From NCBI GenBank assembly GCA_019689555.1, contig JADGHE010000033.1, positions 1 to 36,379 of the forward strand: a stretch of DNA of 36,379 nucleotides, read 5' to 3'. The DNA is from Variibacter sp. (GTDB taxonomy: Bacteria > Pseudomonadota > Alphaproteobacteria > Rhizobiales > Xanthobacteraceae). Made by a program: the position numbers and the translations under genes. A model generated the notes under the pieces. That model did not search any database. It saw only the letters and a list, made by a program, of their open reading frames with translations, and was not told the origin of the DNA. Below, piece after piece: positions 10,210-17,970 of this stretch (positions are counted from its first letter, which is position 1; the number at the start of each line of letters is the position of its first letter).

Positions 10210-10500
10210 TCAGCGGATTTTCTCGAGCCCCAAATTGAGGTCGCTCGCATTCATACAGGGCGTGAAATCGATCGACGCGTTGAGGCCCATGAACAACGGC
10301 TCGGCGATGCGCGGCATGTCGCTCACGGAGTCCATGTCGAACACCGCGATCATGGTGCGCTTGCCGTCCATGGTGGTGAAATAGGCCGCCTCCGCCCGCA
10401 GCGACTCCAGCGTGTTGCGGATGATCTGCGGCAGGGTGCCGTCCTCGATCGCGGCGTTGCCCACGTCGGTTGGAATTTGCGCCTTCAGCAGCATTCGCAT
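10210..10500 (-). CDS. Small conserved protein of unknown function (96 aa)
   Basis: I do not recognise a named family with certainty. The 96-residue protein has a regular alpha/beta pattern: a first strand MRMLLKAQIP, a helix (TLPQIIRNTLESLRAE), strands AAYFTTMDGKRTMIAVFDM, a helix around SDMPRIAEPLFMGLN, and a final strand ASIDFTPCM. This suggests a ferredoxin-like alpha/beta fold. There is no signal peptide or membrane segment. ATG 10500 has GGAGG 5 bases upstream; ATG 10494 is the alternative. It is convergent with acsA (135-base gap) and divergent from the L,D-transpeptidase gene. Similar short proteins in Bradyrhizobium-type genomes have, from memory, been loosely labelled pantothenate-related; nothing here supports that. 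Confidence 0.7.
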   Translation of the reverse strand: MRMLLKAQIPTDVGNAAIEDGTLPQIIRNTLESLRAEAAYFTTMDGKRTMIAVFDMDSVSDMPRIAEPLFMGLNASIDFTPCMNASDLNLGLEKIR

Positions 10501-10683
10501 CGCGTCCTCCCTTCCGTGTGCAGGAACCGGGGCCGGCCGATGCGTGGGTCGCCCCAAGGCCATCATACGCGAGGGAGAGGCCGCTGGCAGCGCCGCGCCG
10601 CCCGCACCGGCCTCCAATTGCGCCGCACATCCGGCCGATGCAAGGCGGCAACACCGACCATTTAGGTTACCCCGCCGTCCGCG

Positions 10684-10711
10684 CTGACAGGCGCGGCCGG
10701 GCGGCTATGAT
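10684..10711 (+). promoter_or_regulatory. Candidate promoter of the L,D-transpeptidase gene
   Basis: CTGACA (10684-10689), a 16-base spacer and TATGAT (10706-10711) match housekeeping promoter elements 5 of 6 at each box. The predicted leader of about 60 bases contains a small hairpin (CCGCCT 10732-10737 with AGGCGG 10744-10749) ahead of the ribosome binding site. Confidence 0.55.
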
Positions 10712-10779
10712 TCCGCGGCCTGAAAAAACCTCCGCCTCAAGAAAGGCGGGCCAAGATTTGGGCTTTGGAGATGTCGAAG

Positions 10780-11301
10780 ATGCGTATCGGTGTTCCCTCC
10801 GCGGCCGCCGGCGTTGTCCTCTCCATCGCGCTGTCGGCCGCCGCGCCGACGACTGCCGCCGCGCGCGGCGAAGTGGTGCATTTCCGCGGCGATGTCACGC
10901 CCGGCACCGTGCTCGTCCGCACCAGCGAGCGTCGCCTCTATTACGTGCTCGGGGACGGATTGGCCTTGCGCTATCCGGTGGGCGTCGGCCGCATGGGCAA
11001 GCAATGGTCGGGCGTCACCTATATCGAAGGCAAGTATCTGCGCCCGGCATGGTCGCCGCCGCCCGACGTGAAGCGCGACAAGCCGTCGCTGCCCGACATC
11101 ATTCCCGGCGGCAGCCCGCACAACCCCATGGGGGAGGCGGCCTTGACGCTGCGCGGGGGCAATTACGCCATTCACGGCACCAACGCGCCGAACTCGATCG
11201 GCCGCTTCGTCTCCTACGGCTGCATCCGCATGCACAACGACGACGTGCTCGACCTCTTCCGGCGCGTGAGCGTCGGAACGCCCGTCGTGGTGACGCACTG
11301 A
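10780..11301 (+). CDS. L,D-transpeptidase (YkuD domain), exported
   Basis: YkuD-type L,D-transpeptidases make 3-3 crosslinks in peptidoglycan or attach proteins to it, in the periplasm. The 173-residue protein starts with a signal peptide (Arg2, a hydrophobic stretch to about Ala28). The catalytic motif is HGTNAPNSIGRFVSYGCIRM, with His132 and nucleophile Cys148 in the standard HGT...S-x-GC-(I)R-M arrangement. No LysM or other wall-binding domain is present. ATG 10780 is chosen because GGAG sits 9 bases upstream; TTG 10765 and ATG 10771 are in frame but badly spaced. The gene is convergent with a secreted nuclease-like gene; a perfect 12-bp palindrome (11309-11320) lies between them. Confidence 0.92.
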   Translation: MRIGVPSAAAGVVLSIALSAAAPTTAAARGEVVHFRGDVTPGTVLVRTSERRLYYVLGDGLALRYPVGVGRMGKQWSGVTYIEGKYLRPAWSPPPDVKRDKPSLPDIIPGGSPHNPMGEAALTLRGGNYAIHGTNAPNSIGRFVSYGCIRMHNDDVLDLFRRVSVGTPVVVTH

Positions 11302-11325
11302 GGCCGGGGCCGGTACCGGCGCGCC

Positions 11326-11889
11326 TCAGCCCCCCGCGGTCGCGCACCAGCTCCCGCGCCGTCCGCCCGCATAGGCGCGGGCGAGGCCCGCGGCGAGCAG
11401 GGCCGCGCTCACGTCGGGCGTGCGCTGCGTGGCGGCGGTCGCGAGCACGCGGCCGCCGTACTTGTCCGGGCTCACATGGCCGATGGCGACCTCGCCCTCG
11501 GCGAGGATGGCGGCGAGCGCCTCGCGCGCCCTCCGGGCGAGCGCCTCTTCCCGCGCGCAGCGCGTATGCAGCTCGGGCGCATCGATGCCGCGCAGCCGCA
11601 CCTTGGTGGTGACGTCCAGTCCCGGCCAGACCTTCACCCGCGCCACGAATGTGTCGCCGTCGACGACCTGAATCACCTCGGCCGGATAATGCGCAGCGGA
11701 CGAGCGCGAAGGCCCCGCGCCCGGCCTTTCCACCTCGCTCGCGGCGACCGCGAGCGAGGCCGACGCCGGGCTCGCGCCGCCCAGGACCGAAACCGCAACG
11801 CCGCCCGCGAGCGCCCCGCCGAGGAACGCAGCCGCAAGCGCAGCGGCCGCCGAACGTCGACGTTCCAAGGATGATCGTCCTAGGATCAT
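11326..11889 (-). CDS. Thermonuclease (SNase) family protein with signal/anchor segment
   Basis: This 187-residue protein has the staphylococcal-nuclease fold. Visible active-site elements: VVDGDTF (Asp77, Asp79, Thr80), KVRLRGIDAPELH (Arg98/Arg100, Asp103, Glu106) and DKYGGRVLA (Arg147), corresponding to the calcium-binding Asp residues, Arg35, Glu43 and Arg87 of the Staphylococcus enzyme. The nuclease activity therefore looks intact. A basic N-terminus (RSSLERRR) precedes a hydrophobic Ala/Gly-rich stretch (about 13-45), so the protein is exported or membrane-anchored. ATG 11889 has no Shine-Dalgarno, but a near-consensus promoter ends so that transcription should start at or next to the ATG (see 11896-11924). 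The frame continues upstream to 12678 only as antisense of the SDR gene. Confidence 0.87.
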   Translation of the reverse strand: MILGRSSLERRRSAAAALAAAFLGGALAGGVAVSVLGGASPASASLAVAASEVERPGAGPSRSSAAHYPAEVIQVVDGDTFVARVKVWPGLDVTTKVRLRGIDAPELHTRCAREEALARRAREALAAILAEGEVAIGHVSPDKYGGRVLATAATQRTPDVSAALLAAGLARAYAGGRRGSWCATAGG

Positions 11890-11895
11890 GATCTG

Positions 11896-11924
11896 ATTAT
11901 AGAGGACTTTATACCTCTTCACAA
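11896..11924 (-). promoter_or_regulatory. Near-consensus promoter predicting a leaderless mRNA
   Basis: On the minus strand TTGTGA (11919-11924), exactly 17 bases, then a perfect TATAAT (11896-11901). Transcription would begin about 7 bases on, at 11889-11890, which is the first base of the nuclease ATG. The spacer holds an inverted repeat AGAGG-8-CCTCT, and ATGATC...GATCAT spans the start of the gene; either could be an operator. Confidence 0.65.
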
Positions 11925-12144
11925 GACCTCTCGGCCGACCTTTTCCGGCCGGTGGGGGCACCCCTCCCGGCGCGGGCCGAATGAGGCCGCTCCGTCGCCG
12001 GCGCATGGATGGCGAGGCGGCGGGCCGTGTAAGGTGCGGGCGCCAGGGCGGCGGCACGGGCGGCGCGGAATCAGGAGCGAACCGACCTGGCATGCGCCCG
12101 GAGCGGCCGCGCCGGGCCGGATCGGAAAACCTGGGAGGAGAGAC

Positions 12145-12921
12145 ATGGAGATCAGGCTCGACGGCAGGGTCGCGCTCGTCACCGGCGGCAGCAAGGGCAT
12201 CGGTCTTGCGATCGCCGCGCGGTTTGCGGCCTCGGGCGCGAACGTCGCGATCGTGGCGCGCGGGCGCGAAGCGCTCGATGCCGCGGCCAAGACGATCGGC
12301 GCCGCCGCGCCCGGCAAGGTCGTCGCCATCGCGGCGGACGTCTCGCGGGCGGACGAGGTCGCGCGCGCCTATGAGGAGGCCATGGGCGCGCTCGGCCGTA
12401 TCGACATCCTCGTCAACAACGCCGGCACGTCGCGGCGCGGCCCATTCGAGGAAATCTCGGACGCGGTCTGGCAGCAGGACCTCGACCTCAAGCTCTTCGC
12501 GGCAATCCGCTTCGCGCGCCTCGTCTGGCCGCAGATGAAGGAACGCCGCTGGGGCCGCATCCTCAACGTGCTCAACATCGGCGCGAAGGCCCCGCGCCCG
12601 GCGAGCGCGCCCACCTCCGTCACGCGGGCGGCCGGCCTGGCGCTGACGAAGGTGCTCGCCGGCGAAGGCGCGCCGCACAATGTGCTCGTGAACGCCCTCC
12701 TCGTCGGCACCATCGCCTCCGATCAGTGGGTGCGCGCGGCGGAGCGCGCCGGCCGGCCGCTCGCGGACTTCCTCGCCGATATGGGCCGGGAGATTCCGCT
12801 CGGCCGCGTGGGCGCGCCTGAAGAGTTCGCCAACCTCGCCTGCTTCCTGGCCTCCGACGCCGCCTCCTACATCACCGGCACGGCCATCAACGTGGACGGC
12901 GGCCGCTCGCCGGTCGCGTGA
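12145..12921 (+). CDS. SDR-fold protein with altered catalytic residues
   Basis: This 258-residue protein is a classical-length short-chain dehydrogenase/reductase. The cofactor-binding TGGSKGIG (13-20) and structural NNAG (91-94) are intact, and the C-terminal ITGTAINVDGG is typical. In the active-site region (about 143-175) the usual Ser and Tyr-x-x-x-Lys are absent: PTSVTRAAGLALTK aligns with the classical Y-A-A-A-K-A-G-L segment so that Tyr becomes Thr157 and Lys becomes Arg161, and the Ser site reads NIGAK. Dinucleotide binding is expected, ordinary dehydrogenase chemistry is not. I recall similar PTSV[ST]RAAG sequences in other Hyphomicrobiales, which would make this a subfamily. ATG 12145 follows GGGAGGAGAGAC, a strong ribosome binding site. 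The gene converges with hslO. Confidence 0.88.
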   Translation: MEIRLDGRVALVTGGSKGIGLAIAARFAASGANVAIVARGREALDAAAKTIGAAAPGKVVAIAADVSRADEVARAYEEAMGALGRIDILVNNAGTSRRGPFEEISDAVWQQDLDLKLFAAIRFARLVWPQMKERRWGRILNVLNIGAKAPRPASAPTSVTRAAGLALTKVLAGEGAPHNVLVNALLVGTIASDQWVRAAERAGRPLADFLADMGREIPLGRVGAPEEFANLACFLASDAASYITGTAINVDGGRSPVA

Positions 12922-12993
12922 CGCAGCGCGTGCGCGATCGCGTCTTCCGAAACGGATGCGGAGGGGGCGGCAGCGGCCGGAGCAAAACCGGCT

Positions 12994-13998
12994 TCAGCCG
13001 GCCGATTCGCTCTCCAGCTCTCCCGGGTCGATGACATATGTGCGGTTGCAGAACTCGCACGTCACCGAGATCGCGCCGTTCTCGACCATGTAGGCGCGGT
13101 CGCCGGACGAGAAGCGGCGGAGCATGTCCATGATCTTGCGGTGCGAACACGAGCACTCGGCGGCGAGCGCGACGCTGCGGAAGACCCGCACCCCGCGCTC
13201 GTGGAAGAGCCGGTAGATCAGCCGCTCGTGCGAGAGCGCGGGATCGATCAGCTCGAGATCCTCGACGGTCTCGAGGAGGGCGCGGCCCTCCGTCCAGGCT
13301 TCGTCCTCGGCGACGACATGGGGGGCGGCGCCCTCCGGCGCGTCGCCCGGATCGAGATCGGGCCGGCGCATGCGCTCGGGCGAGCTCGGCAGGAACTGGA
13401 GCAGAATGCCGCCGGCCCGCCAGCGCCGGCGCAGACCGTCGTGGCCCGGATGGAACTCCTCCGCGACCGCGAGCCGCACGCGGGTCGGAATCTGCTCGGA
13501 GCGATGGAAGTATTCGTGCGCCGCGGCCTCGAGGCTGCCGCCGTCGAGCGGCACCAGCCCCTGATACCGGCTCATATGCGGCCCCTGGTCGATGGTCATG
13601 GCGAGATGGCCGCGGCCGAGCAGCGCGCCCGAATCCGCCCCGTCGCCGGCCATGGCGGTGGCCAGACGCTCCTTGTCGTAGCGGGCGCAGGCGCGCACCT
13701 TTCCGGGCGCGACGAAGTCGACGACTAGCATCGGCACGATGCCGTCCGTCTGCGTCTGGAGGATGAAGCGACCCTCGAATTTCAGCGCCGAGCCGAGCAG
13801 AATGCCGAGCACCACCGCCTCCCCGAGCAGCCTCGACACCGGCAGCGGGTAGTCGTGGCGGCCGAGGATCTCGTCGACGAGCGGCCCGAGACGGACCAGC
13901 CTGCCCCGCAGGTCCAGCGCGTCCACCTGGAAGGGAACGACCGTGTCATCCACCACGGTGGCGGTGGGCGTGCGGGTCGGGATCGCGGTTTCGGTCAT
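12994..13998 (-). CDS. hslO: Hsp33 redox-regulated chaperone
   Basis: Hsp33 is a cytoplasmic holdase activated by oxidative unfolding. Four zinc-binding cysteines form the redox switch, here C282-S-C284 (ECSCSHRKI) and C314-E-F-C317 (TCEFCNRTY). Other family landmarks are LGEAVVLGILLGSALKFEG in the N-terminal half and ALSHERLIYRLFHERGVRVF before the first zinc pair. Length 334 residues, normal for the alphaproteobacterial form with an N-terminal extension. ATG 13998 has GGAG about 11 bases upstream. It lies 98 bases after argF on the same strand as the last gene of argD-argF-hslO, an arrangement known in Hyphomicrobiales. Confidence 0.95.
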   Translation of the reverse strand: MTETAIPTRTPTATVVDDTVVPFQVDALDLRGRLVRLGPLVDEILGRHDYPLPVSRLLGEAVVLGILLGSALKFEGRFILQTQTDGIVPMLVVDFVAPGKVRACARYDKERLATAMAGDGADSGALLGRGHLAMTIDQGPHMSRYQGLVPLDGGSLEAAAHEYFHRSEQIPTRVRLAVAEEFHPGHDGLRRRWRAGGILLQFLPSSPERMRRPDLDPGDAPEGAAPHVVAEDEAWTEGRALLETVEDLELIDPALSHERLIYRLFHERGVRVFRSVALAAECSCSHRKIMDMLRRFSSGDRAYMVENGAISVTCEFCNRTYVIDPGELESESAG

Positions 13999-14096
13999 CA
14001 GGCTTTCCGCTCCGTCGGCGTTCGAGTCCTTGCGCGGCGCTCCGCGGCGCGCCACGGACAGGGAGCCGGAGGTTGCGCCTGGCAGGCCGGAATGCG

Positions 14097-15029
14097 TCAG
14101 AGGCCGGCTTGCAGACACCACGCCAGAATACCCTTCTGGGCATGCAGGCGGTTCTCGGCCTCGTCAAATACCACCGACTGCGGCCCGTCGATCACTGCGT
14201 CGGTGACCTCCTCGCCCCGATGCGCCGGCAGACAGTGCATAAATATGGCGTCCGGTTTGGCTTTCGCCATGAGCTGGGCGTTGACCTGATAGGGCCTGAG
14301 CAGATTGTGCCGCCGTGCGCTCTCCTTGTCGCCCATCGAGACCCAGGTGTCGGTGACCACGCAATCGGCCGCCGTAACGGCCGCTTCCGGGTCGTGGCCG
14401 ATGACGATCGCGGCCCCCGACTGCTCGATCCATTCCCTGAGGCGCTTGCCGGGCGCCAGCTCGGGCGGCGTGGCGATATGCAACTCGAAGCCGAAGCGCG
14501 CCGCCGCATGCACCCAGGAGGTGAGCACATTGTTGCAATCGCCGGTCCACGCCACCCGGCGGCCCGCGATCGGCCCGCGATGCTCCTCGAAGGTCATGAC
14601 GTCGGCCATGACCTGGCAGGGGTGCGACAGCCGCGTGAGGCCGTTGATCACCGGCACCGTGGCGTGGCGCGCGAGCTCGAGCAGCGCCTCATGATCAAGG
14701 ATGCGGATCATGATGGCGTCGACATAGCGCGACAGCACGCGGGCGGTGTCGGCGAGCGTCTCGCCGCGGCCGAGCTGCATTTCCTGCCCGGTGAGCATCA
14801 GCGCCTCGCCGCCGAGCTGGCGCATGGCGAGATCGAACGAGACGCGGGTCCGCGTCGAGGGCTTGTCGAAGATCATCGCCAGCGTTTTGCCGGCGAGCGG
14901 CTTCGCCGCGGCGGCGCGATCGCGCTTCCACTCGGCCTTCATGGCGCGGCCTGCCTCGATCATTCCGCGCAGGTCCGCCGCCGGGATCTCACTCAGGTCG
15001 AGGAAATGGCGCACCCCGTTCCGCGTCAC
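14097..15029 (-). CDS. argF: Ornithine carbamoyltransferase
   Basis: This 310-residue enzyme transfers the carbamoyl group from carbamoyl phosphate to ornithine, giving citrulline. Motifs: STRTR (58-62) for carbamoyl phosphate, HPCQ (136-139), DTWVSMG (227-233) for ornithine, and HCLPAHRG (265-272) with catalytic Cys266. The start is GTG at 15029, whose last bases overlap the argD stop (GTGA, a 4-base overlap), and AAGGAG inside argD lies 7 bases upstream. The open frame extends far upstream in the argD region, but that is out-of-frame argD sequence and not a fusion. The overlap indicates translational coupling to argD. Confidence 0.96.
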   Translation of the reverse strand: MTRNGVRHFLDLSEIPAADLRGMIEAGRAMKAEWKRDRAAAAKPLAGKTLAMIFDKPSTRTRVSFDLAMRQLGGEALMLTGQEMQLGRGETLADTARVLSRYVDAIMIRILDHEALLELARHATVPVINGLTRLSHPCQVMADVMTFEEHRGPIAGRRVAWTGDCNNVLTSWVHAAARFGFELHIATPPELAPGKRLREWIEQSGAAIVIGHDPEAAVTAADCVVTDTWVSMGDKESARRHNLLRPYQVNAQLMAKAKPDAIFMHCLPAHRGEEVTDAVIDGPQSVVFDEAENRLHAQKGILAWCLQAGL

Positions 15030-16240
15030 CCCACTGCTCCTTGCACCCTCCGCGAACTCGCAAGCGCCTGCTCTATGCGGGTCGCTGCGCGATCGATGCG
15101 CGCCGCCGCCTCGGCGATCTCGGCCTCGCCGATGATCAACGGCGGCACCAGACGGACGACATTGTCGCCCGAGGCGATGCTGATGAGCTTTTCGGCGCGC
15201 AGCGCGTCCACAAGTTCGACCGCCGGGCCGACCGCGCGGACGCCCGTCAGCAGGCCCTCGCCGCGAACCTCGGCGATCACCGCCGGATGGCGATCCTTCA
15301 ACTCGGCGAGCCGCTGTTTGAGCAGCAGGCCCATGCGCCGCACATGGTCGAGGAAGCCCGGCGCGAGCACCACGTCGAGCACCGCGTTTCCCACCGCCAT
15401 GGCGAGCGGGTTGCCCCCGAAGGTGGAGCCGTGGGTGCCCGCGGTCATGCCCTTGGCGGCCTCGCGCGTCGCCAGGCAGCCGCCCATCGGAAAGCCGCCG
15501 CCGATCGCCTTGGCGATCGCCATGATGTCCGGCGTGACGCCGACCTTCTGATAGGCGAACAGTTCGCCGGTGCGGCCGACGCCGGTCTGGATCTCGTCGA
15601 AAATAAGCAACAGGCCGTGCTCGTCGGCGATCTCGCGCAGCCCCTTGAGAAAGCCCGGGTCGATCACCCGCACCCCGCCCTCGCCCTGGATCGGCTCGAT
15701 CAGGATGGCGCCGGTCTCGGGGGTGACGGCCCGCCTGACCGCTTCGAGGTCGCCGGCGACGAGCTGGTCGAAGCCGTCGACCACGGGGCCGAAGCCTTCG
15801 AGATATTTCTTCTGCCCCCCGGCGGCGAGCGTCGCCAGCGTGCGGCCGTGGAAGGCGCCTTCGAAGGTGATGATGCGATAGCGCTCGGGCCGGCCGCTCG
15901 CCGCGTGATATTTGCGCGCCATCTTGATGGCGCACTCCATCGCCTCGGCGCCGGAATTGCCGAAAAACACGTAGTCGGCAAACGTTGCCTCGCACAGCCG
16001 CGCCGCCAGCCGCTCGCCCTCGGGTATGCGGTAGAGGTTGGAGACGTGCCAGAGCTTCTGCGCCTGCTCGGTCAAGGCCTTGACCAGATGCGGGTGGGCG
16101 TGGCCCAGCGCGTTCACCGCAATGCCCGCGGTGAAATCGAGGTAGCGCTCGCCGTTCGTGGCAATGAGCCAACAGCCCTCGCCCCGCTCGAAGGCGAGAT
16201 CCACCCGCGCATAGGTCGGCAACAGATGCGAGACAGCCAC
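15026..16240 (-). CDS. argD: Acetylornithine aminotransferase (PLP, class III)
   Basis: The enzyme converts N-acetylglutamate semialdehyde to N-acetylornithine with glutamate as amino donor; many homologues also act in lysine synthesis. In the 404-residue protein NSGAEA (95-100) and FHGRT (130-134) hold the PLP phosphate and ring, FDEIQTG has Asp215 that pairs with the pyridine nitrogen, and [12 protein letters not shown] carries the Schiff-base Lys244. HGSTFGGNP is also present. ATG 16240 directly begins the conserved N-terminus, with GAGGG 5 bases upstream. It is the first gene of argD-argF-hslO and has a candidate promoter at 16311-16338. Confidence 0.96.
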   Translation of the reverse strand: MAVSHLLPTYARVDLAFERGEGCWLIATNGERYLDFTAGIAVNALGHAHPHLVKALTEQAQKLWHVSNLYRIPEGERLAARLCEATFADYVFFGNSGAEAMECAIKMARKYHAASGRPERYRIITFEGAFHGRTLATLAAGGQKKYLEGFGPVVDGFDQLVAGDLEAVRRAVTPETGAILIEPIQGEGGVRVIDPGFLKGLREIADEHGLLLIFDEIQTGVGRTGELFAYQKVGVTPDIMAIAKAIGGGFPMGGCLATREAAKGMTAGTHGSTFGGNPLAMAVGNAVLDVVLAPGFLDHVRRMGLLLKQRLAELKDRHPAVIAEVRGEGLLTGVRAVGPAVELVDALRAEKLISIASGDNVVRLVPPLIIGEAEIAEAAARIDRAATRIEQALASSRRVQGAVG

Positions 16241-16276
16241 GACCCTCGTCCGTCAGCTGGAGGCCGGAAACGAATA

Positions 16277-16299
16277 GTGCCGCCTTTGCGGGGCGGCAC
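16277..16299 (-). other. Hairpin at the 5' end of the argD leader
   Basis: A perfect 8-bp inverted repeat (GTGCCGCC 16277-16284, GGCGGCAC 16292-16299, 7-base loop) lies just downstream of the predicted argD transcription start. Such 5'-terminal stems often protect mRNA; a regulatory role is possible but not shown. Confidence 0.4.
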
Positions 16300-16310
16300 G
16301 CCAGTGGCGC

Positions 16311-16338
16311 ATCTTATGGGCGCGGTGGCGCCTGTCAA
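16311..16338 (-). promoter_or_regulatory. Candidate argD-argF-hslO promoter
   Basis: On the minus strand a perfect TTGACA (16333-16338), a 16-base spacer and TAAGAT (16311-16316) lie about 70 bases upstream of argD. Predicted start near 16304. Confidence 0.6.
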
Positions 16339-16463
16339 CACCGGCGTTTACGGCGACGCTCGGCCCCGCTGCCCACCTTAACACCCTGCGCCCGCAAGGC
16401 GCGCCGCGCGCAAGACCGCAAACGGCCTTACAACGGCATTACTGGTGGAAAAAGCGTTATCGC

Positions 16464-16490
16464 GATTCCCGGGACTCTTGCGCGCGAGTC
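16464..16490. promoter_or_regulatory. Cluster of three GANTC (CcrM) methylation sites upstream of gcrA
   Basis: GATTC (16464-16468), GACTC (16473-16477) and GAGTC (16486-16490) fall within 27 bases; a fourth, GATTC, is at 16614-16618. The last of the cluster lies 8 bases upstream of a possible -35/-10 pair, TTGTAG (16499-16504), 16 bases, TACGAT (16521-16526), pointing toward gcrA. GcrA in Caulobacter acts at promoters with CcrM-methylated GANTC. The sites are seen directly; the regulatory meaning is inferred. The full 430-base gap 16241-16670 otherwise holds only the argD promoter. Confidence 0.55.
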
Positions 16491-16670
16491 AACGCCTATT
16501 GTAGCGTCTGCGTCGACGGATACGATATCTCGTGCGGCGGACCGTCTCCTGAGTACCACAGGTATGGGGCGTGGCCCCGGCTGGGCGTGATGGCCGGCCG
16601 GGGGATGAATTGGGATTCGGCGTTTTTGACTGCCGCCGCATGGGCATGGTCGCAGAGGACGAGGCCCACG

Positions 16671-17183
16671 ATGTGGACATGGACGGAAGAGCGGGTTGAA
16701 CTGCTGAAGAAGCTCTGGGCGGAGGGACTGTCGGCCAGCCAAATCGCCGCCGAGCTTGGCGGCATCACGCGCAACGCCGTGATCGGCAAAGTGCATAGGC
16801 TGGGGCTCTCCGGCCGCGCCAAGGCGCCCTCCGCCTCCGTGCCGCGCCAGCGCAAACCCCGCGCCGCCGCCGCCTTTCGGCCTGCGCGGCCGGCCACCCG
16901 CGGCAATACGGCGCTCGCGCCGCTCGCCTTCATCGAGGCCGAGCCGGAGATCGAGCCCGAACCCCAACTCGTCGACAATGTCATTCCCATGGGCCAGCGC
17001 TGCACGATCCTGCAGCTCACCGAGGCCACCTGCCACTGGCCGATCGGAGACCCGAGCACGCCCGACTTCTTTTTCTGCGGCGGCAGGACCGTGACCGGCC
17101 TGCCCTATTGCGGCTACCACTGCCGCATCGCCTATCAGCCGGTCCAGGACCGGCGGCGGGACCGCCGGGGGGTGCGCGTCTGA
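16671..17183 (+). CDS. gcrA: GcrA cell-cycle regulator
   Basis: GcrA is an alphaproteobacterial transcription factor that binds sigma-70 RNA polymerase and stimulates promoters carrying methylated GANTC sites. In the 170-residue protein the N-terminal DNA-binding part is MWTWTEERVELLKKLW followed by GLSASQIAAELGG and TRNAVIGKVHRLGLSGR. A variable Pro/Ala linker follows, then the C-terminal conserved part with CHWPIGDP, FFFCG and YCGYH...AYQP, which contacts sigma in the known protein. ATG 16671 with GAGG 6 bases upstream matches the invariant MxWT start; the frame opens at 16587, but the extra 28 residues are not family-like. It converges with phoB. Confidence 0.95.
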   Translation: MWTWTEERVELLKKLWAEGLSASQIAAELGGITRNAVIGKVHRLGLSGRAKAPSASVPRQRKPRAAAAFRPARPATRGNTALAPLAFIEAEPEIEPEPQLVDNVIPMGQRCTILQLTEATCHWPIGDPSTPDFFFCGGRTVTGLPYCGYHCRIAYQPVQDRRRDRRGVRV

Positions 17184-17188
17184 GCATT

Positions 17189-17224
17189 CCGCCCGGCGGC
17201 GCCGTGGCGCCGCTCAGCGGGCGG
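17189..17224 (+). terminator. Composite hairpin between convergent gcrA and phoB
   Basis: An inner inverted repeat (GCGGCGCC 17196-17203, GGCGCCGC 17206-17213) is enclosed by CCGCCCG (17189-17195) and CGGGCGG (17218-17224), then TTT. It begins 5 bases after the gcrA stop and touches the 3' side of phoB, so it probably ends gcrA transcription and may work in both directions. Confidence 0.55.
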
Positions 17225-17226
17225 TT

Positions 17227-17952
17227 TCAGCCGCCCACCTTCCTCGCCGGCTCGGCGGTCTTTCCGAACCGCTCGTCGAACGCATAGCCGGCTCCGCGCA
17301 CGGTGCGGATCGGGTCGACCTCGCTGCCGCGATTGATGAGCTTGCGCAGCCGGCCCACATGCACGTCCACGGTGCGCTCGTCGATATAGACGTCGCGGCC
17401 CCAGACCCCGTCGAGCAGCTGCTCGCGCGAGAAGACCCGCCCCGGGCTCTGCATGAAGAATTCGAGCAGGCGGAACTCGGTCGGGCCGATGGGAATCTCG
17501 CGGCCGGCGCGGAAGACGCGGTGGCGCTCGCGATCGAGCTCGATGTCGCCCGCCTTGAGCGTGGCGGCGACCCGCTCCGGGCGCGCCCGCCGCAGCACCG
17601 CGCGCACGCGCGCGACGAGCTCCGGCACCGAGAACGGCTTGACGATGTAGTCGTCCGCCCCCGTTGCGAGCCCGCGCAGGCGCTCGGATTCCTCGCCCCG
17701 GGCGGTGAGCATGATGATCGGCAGGTGCTCGGTCTCGGCGCGCGCGCGCAACCGCCGGCACAGCTCGATGCCCGAAAGGCCCGGCAGCATCCAGTCGAGC
17801 ACCAGGAGATCCGGGAGGCTCTCGCGCAGCCTCACCTCGGCCTCGTCGCCGCGCGCGACGGCCTCGACCTCGTAGCCTTCCGCCTCGAGGTTGTAGCGCA
17901 GGAGCAGCGTCAACGGCTGCTCGTCCTCGACGATCAGAATGCGGGCGGGCAT
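17227..17952 (-). CDS. phoB: Phosphate regulon response regulator PhoB
   Basis: PhoB is an OmpR-type regulator that, when phosphorylated by PhoR under phosphate limitation, activates promoters with PHO boxes. In the 241-residue protein the receiver has acidic residues Glu9/Asp10, phospho-acceptor Asp53 in LDWMLPG, Thr83 and Lys105 in IVKPFS. The C-terminal winged helix (about 130-230) includes EFRLLEFFMQSPGRVFSREQLLDGVWG, RTVDVHVGRLR and IRTVRGAGYAF. ATG 17952 is the only reasonable start; GGAGG lies about 13 bases upstream. It is the last gene of the pst block, 18 bases after phoU. Confidence 0.96.
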   Translation of the reverse strand: MPARILIVEDEQPLTLLLRYNLEAEGYEVEAVARGDEAEVRLRESLPDLLVLDWMLPGLSGIELCRRLRARAETEHLPIIMLTARGEESERLRGLATGADDYIVKPFSVPELVARVRAVLRRARPERVAATLKAGDIELDRERHRVFRAGREIPIGPTEFRLLEFFMQSPGRVFSREQLLDGVWGRDVYIDERTVDVHVGRLRKLINRGSEVDPIRTVRGAGYAFDERFGKTAEPARKVGG

Positions 17953-17970
17953 CTGCGGCTGCGGCCCTCC

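Noticed and set aside
11326-12678. A 450-codon frame giving the nuclease a long N-terminal extension
   Set aside because: The extension is antisense to the SDR gene; promoter and signal segment place the start at 11889.
14097-16172. A 691-codon open frame that looks like argF fused to an extra N-terminal domain
   Set aside because: The upstream part is argD read in another frame (Arg/Ala/Pro-rich). argF starts at GTG 15029 with its own ribosome binding site.
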